In this document: positions 16,285-25,346 of the stretch, one piece after another
How positions within the stretch are numbered: the stretch's first letter is position 1
How the letters are laid out: each line of letters opens with the position of its first letter
DNA from: CAYJGJ01 sp964367585
Lineage (GTDB): Bacteria; Bacillota; Clostridia; Peptostreptococcales; Anaerovoracaceae
Assembly: GCA_964367585.1 (NCBI GenBank)
Contig: CAYIYH010000013.1
Span: forward strand, 1 to 45,537
Reading direction: 5' to 3'
DNA length: 45,537 nt
Notes under the pieces: generated by a model
What the model saw: only the letters and a program-made list of their open reading frames with translations
The model's database searches: none
What the model was told of the DNA's origin: nothing
Translations under genes and position numbers: made by a program

Positions 16285-16394
16285 GGCTAAGGACAACGTG
16301 TTTTTACGATTAGTCCGCGCCGTGATTATTACAAAGTTAAAGAGCAATAGGGCAAAGATATCTCTATAAAATGGAGAGCTTTGCCTGAACTATT
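16285..16394 (+). other. Two consecutive RNA stem-loops in the acpP-fabK gap
   Basis: The first element (16285-16321) stacks GGC/GCC, GGAC/GTCC and CGT/ACG helices. The second (16346-16394) has AATAG/CTATT outside, GGCAAAG/CTTTGCC in the middle and TCTC/GAGA inside, and ends directly against the fabK ribosome site GGAGG (16395-16399). There is no U-tract. It looks like an intercistronic processing or translation-control structure. Confidence 0.55.
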
Positions 16395-16405
16395 GGAGGT
16401 AAAGT

Positions 16406-17353
16406 ATGATAAAAACACCACTTTGTGAAATGTTGGGAATTGAATATCCAATTTTGCAAGGAGGCATGGCATGGATTGCTGATGCTGAGATTGCAGCCGC
16501 TGTATCTAATGGAGGTGGTTTAGGTATCATTTCAGCCATGAATGCTGATGGTGAATGGTTGCGAAATGAAATTCGAAAGGCAAGAAAGTTAACTGACAAG
16601 CCTTTCGGAGTAAATATAATGTTAATGAGTCCTTATGTTGAGGACGTAGCCAAAATTGTAGTGGAAGAAAAAGTAGCTGTCGTTACTACAGGTGCGGGCA
16701 ATCCATCTAAATATATTAAAGAGTGGATAGATGCCGGTATAAAAGTAATTCCAGTAGTAGCTTCAATAGGAGTTGCAAAACTCGTTGAAAAAAGAGGAGC
16801 TACTGCAGTAATTGCAGAAGGAGGAGAATCAGGCGGACATGTAGGCGAAATTACTACACTAGTTTTGATACCTCAAATATGTGATGCAGTGAATATTCCT
16901 GTAATTGCAGCAGGTGGTATCGGAGATGGAAGAGGCCTAGCGGCGACACTTTTATTAGGTGCTATCGGTGTACAAGTAGGAACTAGATTCCTTGTAGCAA
17001 GTGAATGTAACGTATCACGTATATATAAGGATAAAATATTAAAAGCTAAAGATATAGACACCATGACTACAGGTAAAAGATTAGGCCATCCTGTAAGAAT
17101 TTTAAAAACATCTTTCGCTAGACAATACTTAAAAATGGAATACGATAGTACTATTTCTGATGAGGAGCTAGAATCTTATGGAAGTGGTGCATTAAGGGCA
17201 GCCGCAGTGGATGGTGACGAGAAAAAAGGAAGCTTCATGGCAGGGCAATGCGCCGGACTAGTGAATAAAGAACAAACAGCAAAAGAAATTATAGAAGAAC
17301 TTTTTGCCGAAGCAGAAGAAGTACTAAACGGGGGAACTAAATGGGTAAAATAG
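16406..17353 (+). CDS. fabK: Enoyl-ACP reductase II (FMN)
   Basis: The 315-residue FMN-dependent TIM-barrel enzyme performs the last reduction of each elongation cycle using NAD(P)H. It starts with PILQGGMAWIA and has the conserved histidine in GGESGGHVGE, the phosphate-binding AAGGIGDGRG and VGTRFL. The protein is colinear with streptococcal FabK, and no FabI is seen. A second, distinct FMN enzyme of this superfamily occurs three genes downstream (19029-20126). FabK here lacks that paralogue's cysteine cluster. The gene end overlaps fabD by 13 bases. Its GGAGG site abuts a hairpin. Confidence 0.93.
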   Translation: MIKTPLCEMLGIEYPILQGGMAWIADAEIAAAVSNGGGLGIISAMNADGEWLRNEIRKARKLTDKPFGVNIMLMSPYVEDVAKIVVEEKVAVVTTGAGNPSKYIKEWIDAGIKVIPVVASIGVAKLVEKRGATAVIAEGGESGGHVGEITTLVLIPQICDAVNIPVIAAGGIGDGRGLAATLLLGAIGVQVGTRFLVASECNVSRIYKDKILKAKDIDTMTTGKRLGHPVRILKTSFARQYLKMEYDSTISDEELESYGSGALRAAAVDGDEKKGSFMAGQCAGLVNKEQTAKEIIEELFAEAEEVLNGGTKWVK

Positions 17354-18258
17354 CATTTGTGTTTTCGGGACAAGGCGCTCAATATAGCGGAATGGGAAAA
17401 GAAATATACGAGTCTTCGGATGCGGCGAAAGCAATTTTTGATGAATGTGATAGTATTAGACCGAATACTTCGTTCCAATGTTTTGAGGGAGACAAAGAAA
17501 CATTATCGCAAACGTTAAACACACAACCGTGTGTATTTGCAACCGATTTAGCTATAGCACAAGCAATAGTAGAGTCAGGAATCACTCCTGATGGGGTTGC
17601 AGGTTTTTCATTAGGTGAGGTGCCTGCGTTGACATTTGCGGGAGCGATGGACTTAAATACCGGATTTGAATTCGTTTGTAAGAGAGCAGAGGCTATGGAA
17701 AAAGCAACTAAAGAAGTTGAGGGCAAGATGGTTGCCGTGATGAAGATGAATAAAGACGATTTAGAATCCTTGGCCGCGGAACATGGCGTTTTCCCGGTGA
17801 ATTATAATAGTCCAATGCAAATTGTAGTTGCGGGGGAAAGGGATAAAATCGACGCATTTTCCAAGGAAGTAAAAGCAAAAAAAGGTATGGCAATACCATT
17901 AGCAGTAAGTGGCGCATTTCATTGTAAATATATGCAGTCTGCTGAAACTGAATTGAATCAATATATGCAATCGGGAATAATAGAAAAATTAAATGCTCCA
18001 CGAATAGCTGTTTATGGAAATGTGAGTGCAACTCCTTATCCGAATGAGAGTAAATCAATTGCGGATATTATGACAAAGCAAATAGTATCGCCTGTAAGAT
18101 GGGTAGAAACTATAAGCAACATGATAGAAGATGGATACGATACATTTATAGAGGTTGGGCCAGGGAAAACACTCACGGGATTAATCTCAAAAATTTCAAA
18201 AGGCGTTAAGGTTTTTGGCGTAGAGAACAAGGAAGAGTTAAATGATATTAGAAAATAA
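17341..18258 (+). CDS. fabD: Malonyl-CoA:ACP transacylase
   Basis: The 305-residue enzyme loads malonyl units onto ACP. The nucleophile elbow is GFSLGE (Ser near residue 92), and the partner histidine is in SGAFHCKYM. The N-terminal VFSGQGAQYSGMG is the usual oxyanion region. It starts inside the end of fabK and ends inside fabG (17-base overlap), so the three are translationally coupled. Nothing is unusual in length or motifs. Confidence 0.95.
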   Translation: MGKIAFVFSGQGAQYSGMGKEIYESSDAAKAIFDECDSIRPNTSFQCFEGDKETLSQTLNTQPCVFATDLAIAQAIVESGITPDGVAGFSLGEVPALTFAGAMDLNTGFEFVCKRAEAMEKATKEVEGKMVAVMKMNKDDLESLAAEHGVFPVNYNSPMQIVVAGERDKIDAFSKEVKAKKGMAIPLAVSGAFHCKYMQSAETELNQYMQSGIIEKLNAPRIAVYGNVSATPYPNESKSIADIMTKQIVSPVRWVETISNMIEDGYDTFIEVGPGKTLTGLISKISKGVKVFGVENKEELNDIRK

Positions 18259-18985
18259 AGTAGCAATAGTTACAGGTGGTTCGCGCGGTATAGGTAAAGA
18301 AATTGCATTATCAATGGCACGTGAAGGTGCAGATATTGCAATAATATACGGTGGGAATAAAGTAAAAGCAGAAGAAACAATTAAAGAAATAGAATCACTT
18401 GGTCGCAAGGCACGAGCGTACGATTGTAATGTTAGTGATTTTAATATTGTGCAGGAAACCGTAAAATCAATAATTGCTGACTTCGAAAAGATAGATATAT
18501 TAGTCAACAATGCGGGGATTACAAAAGACGCGCTTATAATGACCATGAAACCTGAAGATTTTAGAGATGTAATAGATATTAATTTGAATGGTATTTTTTA
18601 TATGACCAAGCAAGTTACTGCACATATGATGAGAAAAAAGACAGGTTCTATCGTAAATATTAGTTCAATATCTGGGATGATGGGAAATGCAGGACAAGCA
18701 AATTATGTTGCTGCTAAAGCCGGAGTGATAGGACTTACCAAAACAACAGCCAAAGAATTTGCTTCACGCAATATACGTTGTAATGCTATTGCACCTGGAT
18801 TTATCGCTACGGATATGACCGAAAAGTTAACGGATAATATAAAAAATGGAGTTGCAGAAGCAGTACCTCTAAAGCGGATGGGTAACACTATAGAAGTTGC
18901 CAATTTGGCAGTTTTTTTGGCAAGTGATAAGGCTTCGTATATTACGGGAGAAACTATCAAGGTTGACGGTGGATTATATATTTAG
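18242..18985 (+). CDS. fabG: 3-oxoacyl-ACP reductase
   Basis: The 247-residue short-chain dehydrogenase reduces 3-oxoacyl-ACP with NADPH. It shows the cofactor motif TGGSRGIG (residues 12-19), NNAG, catalytic Ser in NISSISG and YxxxK in NYVAAKAG. It overlaps fabD by 17 bases, and a 43-base gap then leads to the FabX-like gene. Position and motifs make this the elongation-cycle reductase rather than another SDR, in contrast to the SDR at 37741-38493. Confidence 0.94.
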   Translation: MILENKVAIVTGGSRGIGKEIALSMAREGADIAIIYGGNKVKAEETIKEIESLGRKARAYDCNVSDFNIVQETVKSIIADFEKIDILVNNAGITKDALIMTMKPEDFRDVIDINLNGIFYMTKQVTAHMMRKKTGSIVNISSISGMMGNAGQANYVAAKAGVIGLTKTTAKEFASRNIRCNAIAPGFIATDMTEKLTDNIKNGVAEAVPLKRMGNTIEVANLAVFLASDKASYITGETIKVDGGLYI

Positions 18986-19028
18986 TCAAATTGACTCGAT
19001 ATTTCATTAGCAATAGAAGGGATCCAAT

Positions 19029-20126
19029 ATGAAGAGTTCAAAATACTCTGGAATTACCATAGGAGATCTACAAGTTCCTATGCCAGTTATGCAAGGTGGT
19101 ATGGGAATAGGTGTTTCAGGGAGAAATTTAGCAGTTTCGGTAGCAAAAGCAGGCGGAATAGGTCTTTTATCGGCTGTTGGTTTGGGATATGTCACAAAGA
19201 TCGAAGATGAAGCCGTAATAGATCTAATGAATAAAAATAGCGAGAGTTCGAATGTTGCCGCGATGAGACAAGAAATTAGAAGAGCAAAAAAGGAAACAAC
19301 AGGTGCTATCGGTGTAAATATAATGGTGGCTTTGACAGAATTTAAAGAACTTGCTAAAGCGGCTATCGAAGAAAAAATAGATCTTATTGTTGCAGGTGCA
19401 GGCTTGCCTCTTAATTTGCCGGAATTATTGATAGAGGGAAGTAAAACTAAGTTAGTGCCAATAATTTCATCGGCACGGGCTGCTACATTTATTGCAAAAA
19501 GATGGATAACTAAATACAATTACGCTCCGGATGCATTTGTACTAGAAGGTCCACTTGCAGGTGGGCATTTGGGGTATTCTCGAGAGCAAATCGATAATGA
19601 AGAATATCAATTGGAAAATCTGTTGCCTGGAGTACTTGAAGCAGTAAGCGAGATAGAAAAAACTTCGGGTAAAAAAATACCGGTAATAGCTGCGGGCGGA
19701 ATCCATACGGCAGAAGATATAAATCAAATATTAGATATGGGTGCGGGTGGTGTCCAAATGGGTACTCGTTTTGTAGCTACAGTAGAATGCGACGCCGATG
19801 TAAAATTTAAAGAGGCTTATGTCAACTGCAAAAAAGAAGATATTGTCATAATTGAAAGCCCTGTTGGATTGCCTGGAAGGGCACTGGCAGGTGATTTTGT
19901 CGAGGAAGCGAAAGCAGGACTTAGGCGACCTAAAGCTTGTAATAGAGAATGCATTACTACATGTAAAAGACTAGATAGCATGTATTGTATATCTTCGGCT
20001 TTAATAAATGCCTACAGAGGTAGAATAAACAATGGATTTGTATTTGTTGGTGCTAAAGCATATTTGATTGACAAAATAGTAACTGTACAAGAACTATTTG
20101 ATGAGTTGTTTGAAAAGGGACGGTAA
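19029..20126 (+). CDS. fabX: FabX-like FMN/[4Fe-4S] acyl-ACP dehydrogenase/isomerase candidate
   Basis: This is a 365-residue protein of the nitronate monooxygenase/FabK superfamily, with MQGGMGIGVSG at the N-terminus, histidine 180 in PLAGGHLGY and AAGGIHTAED for FMN phosphate. Unlike FabK it has four close cysteines, C304, C308, C312 and C320 (CX3CX3CX7C), suggesting an iron-sulfur cluster. Helicobacter pylori FabX has the same fold, a similar length, a [4Fe-4S] cluster and an essential histidine near this position. It makes unsaturated fatty acids by dehydrogenating and isomerising a C10 acyl-ACP. Location inside the fab operon, and absence of fabM and fabA here, favour that role. A generic nitronate monooxygenase is the alternative. 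The AGAAGGGATCC site supports ATG 19029. Confidence 0.7.
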   Translation: MKSSKYSGITIGDLQVPMPVMQGGMGIGVSGRNLAVSVAKAGGIGLLSAVGLGYVTKIEDEAVIDLMNKNSESSNVAAMRQEIRRAKKETTGAIGVNIMVALTEFKELAKAAIEEKIDLIVAGAGLPLNLPELLIEGSKTKLVPIISSARAATFIAKRWITKYNYAPDAFVLEGPLAGGHLGYSREQIDNEEYQLENLLPGVLEAVSEIEKTSGKKIPVIAAGGIHTAEDINQILDMGAGGVQMGTRFVATVECDADVKFKEAYVNCKKEDIVIIESPVGLPGRALAGDFVEEAKAGLRRPKACNRECITTCKRLDSMYCISSALINAYRGRINNGFVFVGAKAYLIDKIVTVQELFDELFEKGR

Positions 20127-20130
20127 TTAT

Positions 20131-21378
20131 ATGGAAAGAAGAGTAGTCATTACAGGAATGGGAGCAATAACTCCTGTAGGCAATAATTTGAATGAGTACT
20201 GGAATGGTATATCTAGTGGAAAAAATGGTATAGATTATATCACTAAGTTTGATACTACAGACTACAAAGTGAAGATAGCTGCCGAAGTAAAAGGTTTTGA
20301 TCCTCTAGATTATATGGATAAATTAGAGTCAAAAAAAGAAGACCTTTTTTCTCAATATGCAGTAGCTGCGGCTACTCAGGCTGTAGAAGACAGCGGCCTT
20401 CAAGATTATAAAGAATTAAATAAAGAAAGATTTGGAGTTTACGTCGGGACTGGTACAGGTGGAATGAACACTTTTATCGAAGAAGCTAAAAAGTTAAACG
20501 ATAGCGGTCCACGTAAGATTAATCCATTTTTCGTACCAATGATGATAGGTAATATGGCAACGGGGAATATAGCTATAAAATTTGGTGCGCAAGGTCCAAG
20601 TTTGCCTGTAGTTACAGCTTGTGCTACGGCGACAAACGCGATAGGGGAAGCTTTTAGGGCAATCAAGCACGGCTATGCTGATGCTATGATTTCAGGTGGA
20701 GCGGAAGCTACTATAATAAATTTATCCATAGCGGGGTTTACTAATTGCATGGCACTTACAACTAGAAATGAAATAGATGCCTGTTCTATTCCTTTTGACA
20801 AAAGAAGGGATGGTTTCGTAATGGGTGAAGGTGCAGGTATTCTAATTTTAGAAGAATATGAGCATGCGCTAAAGCGTGGCGCAAAAATATATGCAGAAGT
20901 TTGTGGATATGGAAATACATGCGACGCGCATCATATGACTGCACCGCACCCGGAAGGCTTCTCAGCAATCAGAGCTATGAAACAAGCAATTTCAGAAGGC
21001 GGCATGGAGAATGAAGACAGAATATATATAAATGCACATGGTACTAGTACTCCATTAAATGATAAAACTGAAACATTAGTAATTAAATCGGCGCTCGGTG
21101 AAGAAAAAGCAAGAAAAGCAAAAATAAGTTCTACAAAATCTATGACGGGGCATATGTTAGGTGCCGCGGGGGCTGTGGAAGCCATTGCGACTGTTATGGC
21201 ATTAAAGGAAGGTGTAATTCCTCCAACGATAGGATATAAAGAAACGGATCCAGACTGTGATTTGGATATAACTCCTAATGTAGCTGTAAAAGAACAAATG
21301 ATTTTAGGTCTCTCCAACTCGTTGGGATTTGGTGGGCATAATGCTTGTTTAGCCTTTAGAAAGTACGAAGGAAAATAA
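20131..21378 (+). CDS. fabF: 3-oxoacyl-ACP synthase II
   Basis: The 415-residue condensing enzyme elongates acyl-ACP with malonyl-ACP. The catalytic Cys is in VTACATATNA, with the two histidines in NAHGTST and MTGHMLGAAG. I choose ATG 20131, giving MERRVVITGMGAITPVG, as in known FabF proteins; an earlier in-frame ATG at 20098 lies inside the preceding gene. Elongation of a cis intermediate made by the upstream FabX-like enzyme would fall to this protein, since no separate FabB is present. Confidence 0.94.
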   Translation: MERRVVITGMGAITPVGNNLNEYWNGISSGKNGIDYITKFDTTDYKVKIAAEVKGFDPLDYMDKLESKKEDLFSQYAVAAATQAVEDSGLQDYKELNKERFGVYVGTGTGGMNTFIEEAKKLNDSGPRKINPFFVPMMIGNMATGNIAIKFGAQGPSLPVVTACATATNAIGEAFRAIKHGYADAMISGGAEATIINLSIAGFTNCMALTTRNEIDACSIPFDKRRDGFVMGEGAGILILEEYEHALKRGAKIYAEVCGYGNTCDAHHMTAPHPEGFSAIRAMKQAISEGGMENEDRIYINAHGTSTPLNDKTETLVIKSALGEEKARKAKISSTKSMTGHMLGAAGAVEAIATVMALKEGVIPPTIGYKETDPDCDLDITPNVAVKEQMILGLSNSLGFGGHNACLAFRKYEGK

Positions 21379-21379
21379 A

Positions 21380-21838
21380 ATGGATTTAAATGAAATAAAA
21401 AATATAATTACATTGTTAGAAGATTCGTCACTGAATTTCTTAGAATTAACGGAAGGTGATAGCAAGCTTACACTTATTAAAAATGGTACAGGCAGAGCGG
21501 TTGAAACTTCGTCTAGTAACGATAATTTTTCTTCAATAGCTAATACGGGTACTGAAAATGTTGAGCCGATCCAGGTAGAAAATATCAGATCGAATTCATC
21601 AACAGGGACTGCCGTAAAAGCTCCTATGGTCGGTGCTTTTTATACTGCGCCATCACCACAGGATGAACCGTTTGTCAAAGTAGGAGATACTGTGGAAAAA
21701 GGTACGACTCTTTGTATAATTGAAGCGATGAAAATGATGAATGAAATCGTAGCTCAAACAGATGGTGTAATAAAAGAGATTTGCGTTGAAAATGGAGCCG
21801 TTGTAGAATACGGACAGACGTTGTTTTATATAGGATAA
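21380..21838 (+). CDS. accB: Biotin carboxyl carrier protein of acetyl-CoA carboxylase
   Basis: The 152-residue protein has an N-terminal helical part, a low-complexity Ser/Thr/Asn linker (about 42-75) and a C-terminal biotinyl domain from residue 78. Lysine 118 in EAMKMMNE receives biotin. It carries carboxyl groups from AccC to the AccAD transferase. It begins one base after the fabF stop and is followed after 4 bases by fabZ. Confidence 0.94.
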   Translation: MDLNEIKNIITLLEDSSLNFLELTEGDSKLTLIKNGTGRAVETSSSNDNFSSIANTGTENVEPIQVENIRSNSSTGTAVKAPMVGAFYTAPSPQDEPFVKVGDTVEKGTTLCIIEAMKMMNEIVAQTDGVIKEICVENGAVVEYGQTLFYIG

Positions 21839-21842
21839 TAAT

Positions 21843-22265
21843 ATGAATAGAGACGAAATAAAAAAAATAATACCTCACAGAGAACCGATGTTGTTGGTTG
21901 ACGAGGCGGAAGTTGTAGATGGTAAAGCGGTTGGCTATTATAAAGTTAAAGGCGACGAATTTTTCTTGCAAGGGCACTTCCCAAACAATCCTGTAGTTCC
22001 TGGAGTGATGCTTTGTGAAATGATGGCTCAATGTGCCGCCGTACTTTTGGCGGACGAACAAAACGCTGAAAATGCTACGCCTTTTTTTACTGGACTAAAT
22101 AATGTCAAATTCAAAAGCCCAGTAAGGCCTGGTGATACATTGCAAATCGAATGTGTTATTGAAAGAAAAAAACATCCTTTTTATTTTGCAAAAGGAACTG
22201 GCAGTGTAGATGGAAAACTTTCCGTAAGCGCTGAATTTTCCTTTGCGCTTGTCAAAGGAGAATAA
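21843..22265 (+). CDS. fabZ: 3-hydroxyacyl-ACP dehydratase
   Basis: The 140-residue hotdog-fold enzyme removes water from 3-hydroxyacyl-ACP. The catalytic histidine is in GHFPNNPVVPG, and the conserved glutamate follows in MLCEMMAQ. It shows no FabA-like features. It therefore makes trans-2-enoyl-ACP only, so another enzyme is needed for cis double bonds. It sits between accB and accC, the usual streptococcal order. Confidence 0.94.
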   Translation: MNRDEIKKIIPHREPMLLVDEAEVVDGKAVGYYKVKGDEFFLQGHFPNNPVVPGVMLCEMMAQCAAVLLADEQNAENATPFFTGLNNVKFKSPVRPGDTLQIECVIERKKHPFYFAKGTGSVDGKLSVSAEFSFALVKGE

Positions 22266-22267
22266 TT

Positions 22268-23599
22268 ATGTTTTCGAAAATTTTGATTGCTAATAGAGGA
22301 GAAATTGCTGTTAGGATAATCAGAGCTTGTAAAGAGATGGGAATAAGCACCGTAGCAGTTTTTTCAGAAGCAGATAGATATTCTTTGCATGTAAGCTTGG
22401 CAGACGAGAGCATTTGTATAGGCGGTTCAATGGTAAAAGATAGCTATTTGAATATGAATTCTATCATATCGGCAGCAGAGGTAACCGGTTCACAAGCAAT
22501 ACATCCTGGATATGGATTCCTTTCCGAAAATGCTGAATTTGCAAAATTATGCCGTGATAATAATATAATTTGGATAGGGCCGGGTGCGGAAATTATATCC
22601 AAAATGGGTGACAAGGAGCAAGCCAGAAACACTATGGCAAAAGCAGGTGTTCCTATTATACTAGGCTGCGATGTAGTTAAAGATGTAAAACAAGCAACGG
22701 AAGAAGCAAAAAAAATAGGTTATCCACTTATGGTGAAAGCTAGATCTGGTGGTGGTGGTCGTGGAATTCGTATCGTAAAGCGAGAGGAAGATTTAGAGGC
22801 TGCGTATCTTTCTGCTTCAAAAGAGGCGCAAAGTGCTTTTGGTGATGGCGGTTTATATATGGAAAGATATGTGAGGCCGGCCAAACATGTTGAATTGCAG
22901 ATTATACGAGATAAATCAGGAAAGACTCTTTGCTTAGGAGATCGTGAATGTTCCATACAACGTAAAAATCAAAAACTAATAGAAGAAAGTCCAGTAGCTT
23001 CAATTTCTGAGGAACTCAGAAAAGAAATGTATGCAGCATCTATTGCTGCGTCTGATTATATAGAGTATGAAAATGCAGGAACTTTGGAATTTCTAGTAGA
23101 TAAAGACGAAAACTTTTTCTTTATGGAGATGAATACTAGGTTGCAAGTAGAGCATACTGTTACAGAAATGGTAACAGATGTCGACATAGTAAAAACTCAA
23201 ATAAGGATAGCTGCAGGAATTAACTTAGAATTGTCTCAATCTGATATAAAAATAAATTGTCACGCGATCGAATGTAGAATTAATGCAGAAGACATTCACA
23301 ATAATTTCAATCCCTGCGTAGGAAAAATTGAAACACTCCATATCCCAGGCGGACCATGGGTTCGATTTGACAGTTTTATATATAACGGCTATGAAATTCC
23401 ACCATTTTATGATTCGATGATAGGAAAGCTAATAGTAAAGGCTAATAGTAGAGAAGAAGCAATCAGAAAGATGAATGCTGCACTGTGCGAATTAATTATA
23501 GAGGGTGTGCCGGTCAATACGGATTTGCACTTAGAAATCTTGGATTCCGAACTTTATAAAAATGGGAATTACTATACAGATTTCATGGAAAAGAGGTAA
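22268..23599 (+). CDS. accC: Biotin carboxylase subunit of acetyl-CoA carboxylase
   Basis: The 443-residue ATP-grasp enzyme carboxylates the biotin on AccB. The N-terminal ILIANRGEIAVRIIRAC, the glycine-rich ATP loop (SGGGGRGIRIV) and the catalytic stretch EMNTRLQVEHTVTEMV are all present. Its start lies 2 bases after the fabZ stop, with AAAGGAG at the end of fabZ as ribosome site. The length is normal and no residue loss was seen. Confidence 0.95.
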   Translation: MFSKILIANRGEIAVRIIRACKEMGISTVAVFSEADRYSLHVSLADESICIGGSMVKDSYLNMNSIISAAEVTGSQAIHPGYGFLSENAEFAKLCRDNNIIWIGPGAEIISKMGDKEQARNTMAKAGVPIILGCDVVKDVKQATEEAKKIGYPLMVKARSGGGGRGIRIVKREEDLEAAYLSASKEAQSAFGDGGLYMERYVRPAKHVELQIIRDKSGKTLCLGDRECSIQRKNQKLIEESPVASISEELRKEMYAASIAASDYIEYENAGTLEFLVDKDENFFFMEMNTRLQVEHTVTEMVTDVDIVKTQIRIAAGINLELSQSDIKINCHAIECRINAEDIHNNFNPCVGKIETLHIPGGPWVRFDSFIYNGYEIPPFYDSMIGKLIVKANSREEAIRKMNAALCELIIEGVPVNTDLHLEILDSELYKNGNYYTDFMEKR

Positions 23600-23605
23600 A
23601 ATATA

Positions 23606-24475
23606 TTGTTTACAAATTCAATATTTCGCAAGCCCAAAAATGAGCTCGAGTTTAAGGCAGAGACAGGATATTCAGTAAGTCAACAAATCCAAAATGGTCC
23701 AAGAATAACATGCACAAAATGTAAAAGAACAACATTGGAAGAAGATTATGTTGAATCTTTTCAAGTATGTATATCATGTGGACATCACAAAACACTCTCG
23801 GCTCGTGAGAGAATAAAAATGTTATTGGATAAGAGAACTTTTGAAGAGTTTGATAGTGATTTAAGTACTGGAAATCCCATAGATTTTCCAAATTACGCAA
23901 AGAAAATTGAACTAGCGCAAATAAAATCAGGAGAAAAAGAGGCCGTAATATGTGGCAAAGGTAAAATTGGAGGGTATCCCGTTTGTGTATTTGTTATGAA
24001 CGGTGAGTTCATGATGGGAAGCATGGGGAGTGTTGTAGGCGAAAAAATAACAAGATTATTTGAATATGCTACAGAACATAATATGCCGGTCTTAGGTTGT
24101 ACTGTTTCCGGCGGTGCTAGGATGCAAGAGGGTATTATCTCATTGATGCAAATGGCGAAAACGAGTGGCGCAGTAAAAAGACACAGCGATTCAGGGCTGT
24201 TGTATATTACACTTTTAACTAATCCTACTACGGGAGGTGTGACGGCTAGTTTTGCCATGGAGGGAGATATAATTATATCTGAACCGGGTGCCTTGATTGG
24301 TTTTGCGGGACCAAGAATAATAGAACAAACTATTAGACAAAAACTTCCGAAGGGGTTTCAGCGTGCTGAATTTCTGAAAAAAAAGGGATTCATAGATGCG
24401 ATTGTTCCAAGAGAGAGACAAAAAAAATACATACAAAACATTTTAGCCTTACATATCGATAAGGAAATTGTTTAA
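23606..24475 (+). CDS. accD: Acetyl-CoA carboxylase carboxyltransferase beta subunit
   Basis: The 289-residue protein has an N-terminal zinc ribbon (CTKC near 36-39 and CISCG near 56-60) and a crotonase-fold carboxyltransferase domain with GSMGSVVGEK and SGGARMQEG. With AccA it transfers the carboxyl group from biotin to acetyl-CoA. The start is TTG at 23606, supported by GAGG nine bases upstream; no ATG fits before the zinc ribbon. It is separated by 15 bases from accA. Confidence 0.94.
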   Translation: MFTNSIFRKPKNELEFKAETGYSVSQQIQNGPRITCTKCKRTTLEEDYVESFQVCISCGHHKTLSARERIKMLLDKRTFEEFDSDLSTGNPIDFPNYAKKIELAQIKSGEKEAVICGKGKIGGYPVCVFVMNGEFMMGSMGSVVGEKITRLFEYATEHNMPVLGCTVSGGARMQEGIISLMQMAKTSGAVKRHSDSGLLYITLLTNPTTGGVTASFAMEGDIIISEPGALIGFAGPRIIEQTIRQKLPKGFQRAEFLKKKGFIDAIVPRERQKKYIQNILALHIDKEIV

Positions 24476-24490
24476 TATTAAGGAGAATTT

Positions 24491-25288
24491 ATGGCTCATA
24501 ATCAAAAAGTAGACGTCTTTAAGAAAGTTGAATTAGCGAGAGCTCAGGATCGACCTACTTCGCAAGATTATATTAATACATTGTTTACCGATTTTGTAGA
24601 ATTTGCAGGTGATAGACGATACAGTGATGATAAAGCAGTAATTGCGGGTATAGGTAGAATCAAGAATATGCCACTCACGGTAGTCGCTATGGAAAAAGGT
24701 AAAACCACTAAAGAACGAGTCGAAAGAAATTTTGGACTAATGCATCCGGAAGGTTATAGAAAAGCGTTGCGACAGATGAAGTTAGCCGAAAAATTTAAGC
24801 GTCCAATATTGTGCATCGTAGACACTCCGGGGGCATATCCGGGAATAGAAGCAGAAGAAAGAGGGCAAGGTCAAGCAATCGCAGAGAATTTGATGGAAAT
24901 GATGACTTTGAAAACACCTATAATCAGTATATTTATCGGAGAAGGTGGAAGCGGAGGTGCTCTTGCACTCGCAGTTGCAGATAAAGTCTACATGCTTGAA
25001 AACTCAATTTATTCCGTAATAAGTCCTGAGGGATGTGCAAGTATTTTGTGGAAAGATGTTGGTAAAAAGAAAGAAGCTGCTGAGTGTCTTAAACTGACAG
25101 CCGAAGATTTATACAACTTAGAAGTAATTGAAGGCGTTATTAATGAGCCTGCTAATGTAAAGAACTTCAAATCAGTATATGCCAAAATTGAAGAACTCGT
25201 ATATGATGAGTTTCAGGAACTGAAAAACTTATCTGAAGAAGAATTGCTAAACCAGAGATATCAAAGATTTAGAAAAATCGGGAACTAA
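24491..25288 (+). CDS. accA: Acetyl-CoA carboxylase carboxyltransferase alpha subunit
   Basis: The 265-residue partner of AccD has the characteristic DTPGAYPGIEAEERGQGQ and GEGGSGGALALA stretches that form the acyl-CoA and biotin sites. AAGGAG lies before the ATG. It is the last gene of the thirteen-gene operon. The 58 bases to the convergent fic gene contain no convincing terminator, so transcripts may run into the fic antisense strand. The length is slightly short relative to proteobacterial AccA, as usual in Bacillota. Confidence 0.94.
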   Translation: MAHNQKVDVFKKVELARAQDRPTSQDYINTLFTDFVEFAGDRRYSDDKAVIAGIGRIKNMPLTVVAMEKGKTTKERVERNFGLMHPEGYRKALRQMKLAEKFKRPILCIVDTPGAYPGIEAEERGQGQAIAENLMEMMTLKTPIISIFIGEGGSGGALALAVADKVYMLENSIYSVISPEGCASILWKDVGKKKEAAECLKLTAEDLYNLEVIEGVINEPANVKNFKSVYAKIEELVYDEFQELKNLSEEELLNQRYQRFRKIGN

Positions 25289-25346
25289 AAAATCACACAA
25301 TTTTGCAAAGAAAGTGGCGTACTTGTATATTTTATCTATGTTGCTG

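Noticed and set aside
19007..19519. Long minus-strand open frame (170 codons) opposite the FabX-like gene
   Set aside because: It lies wholly against a gene with clear motifs, has no ribosome site and its translation is low in charged motifs; similar mirror frames occur opposite most of the fab/acc genes.
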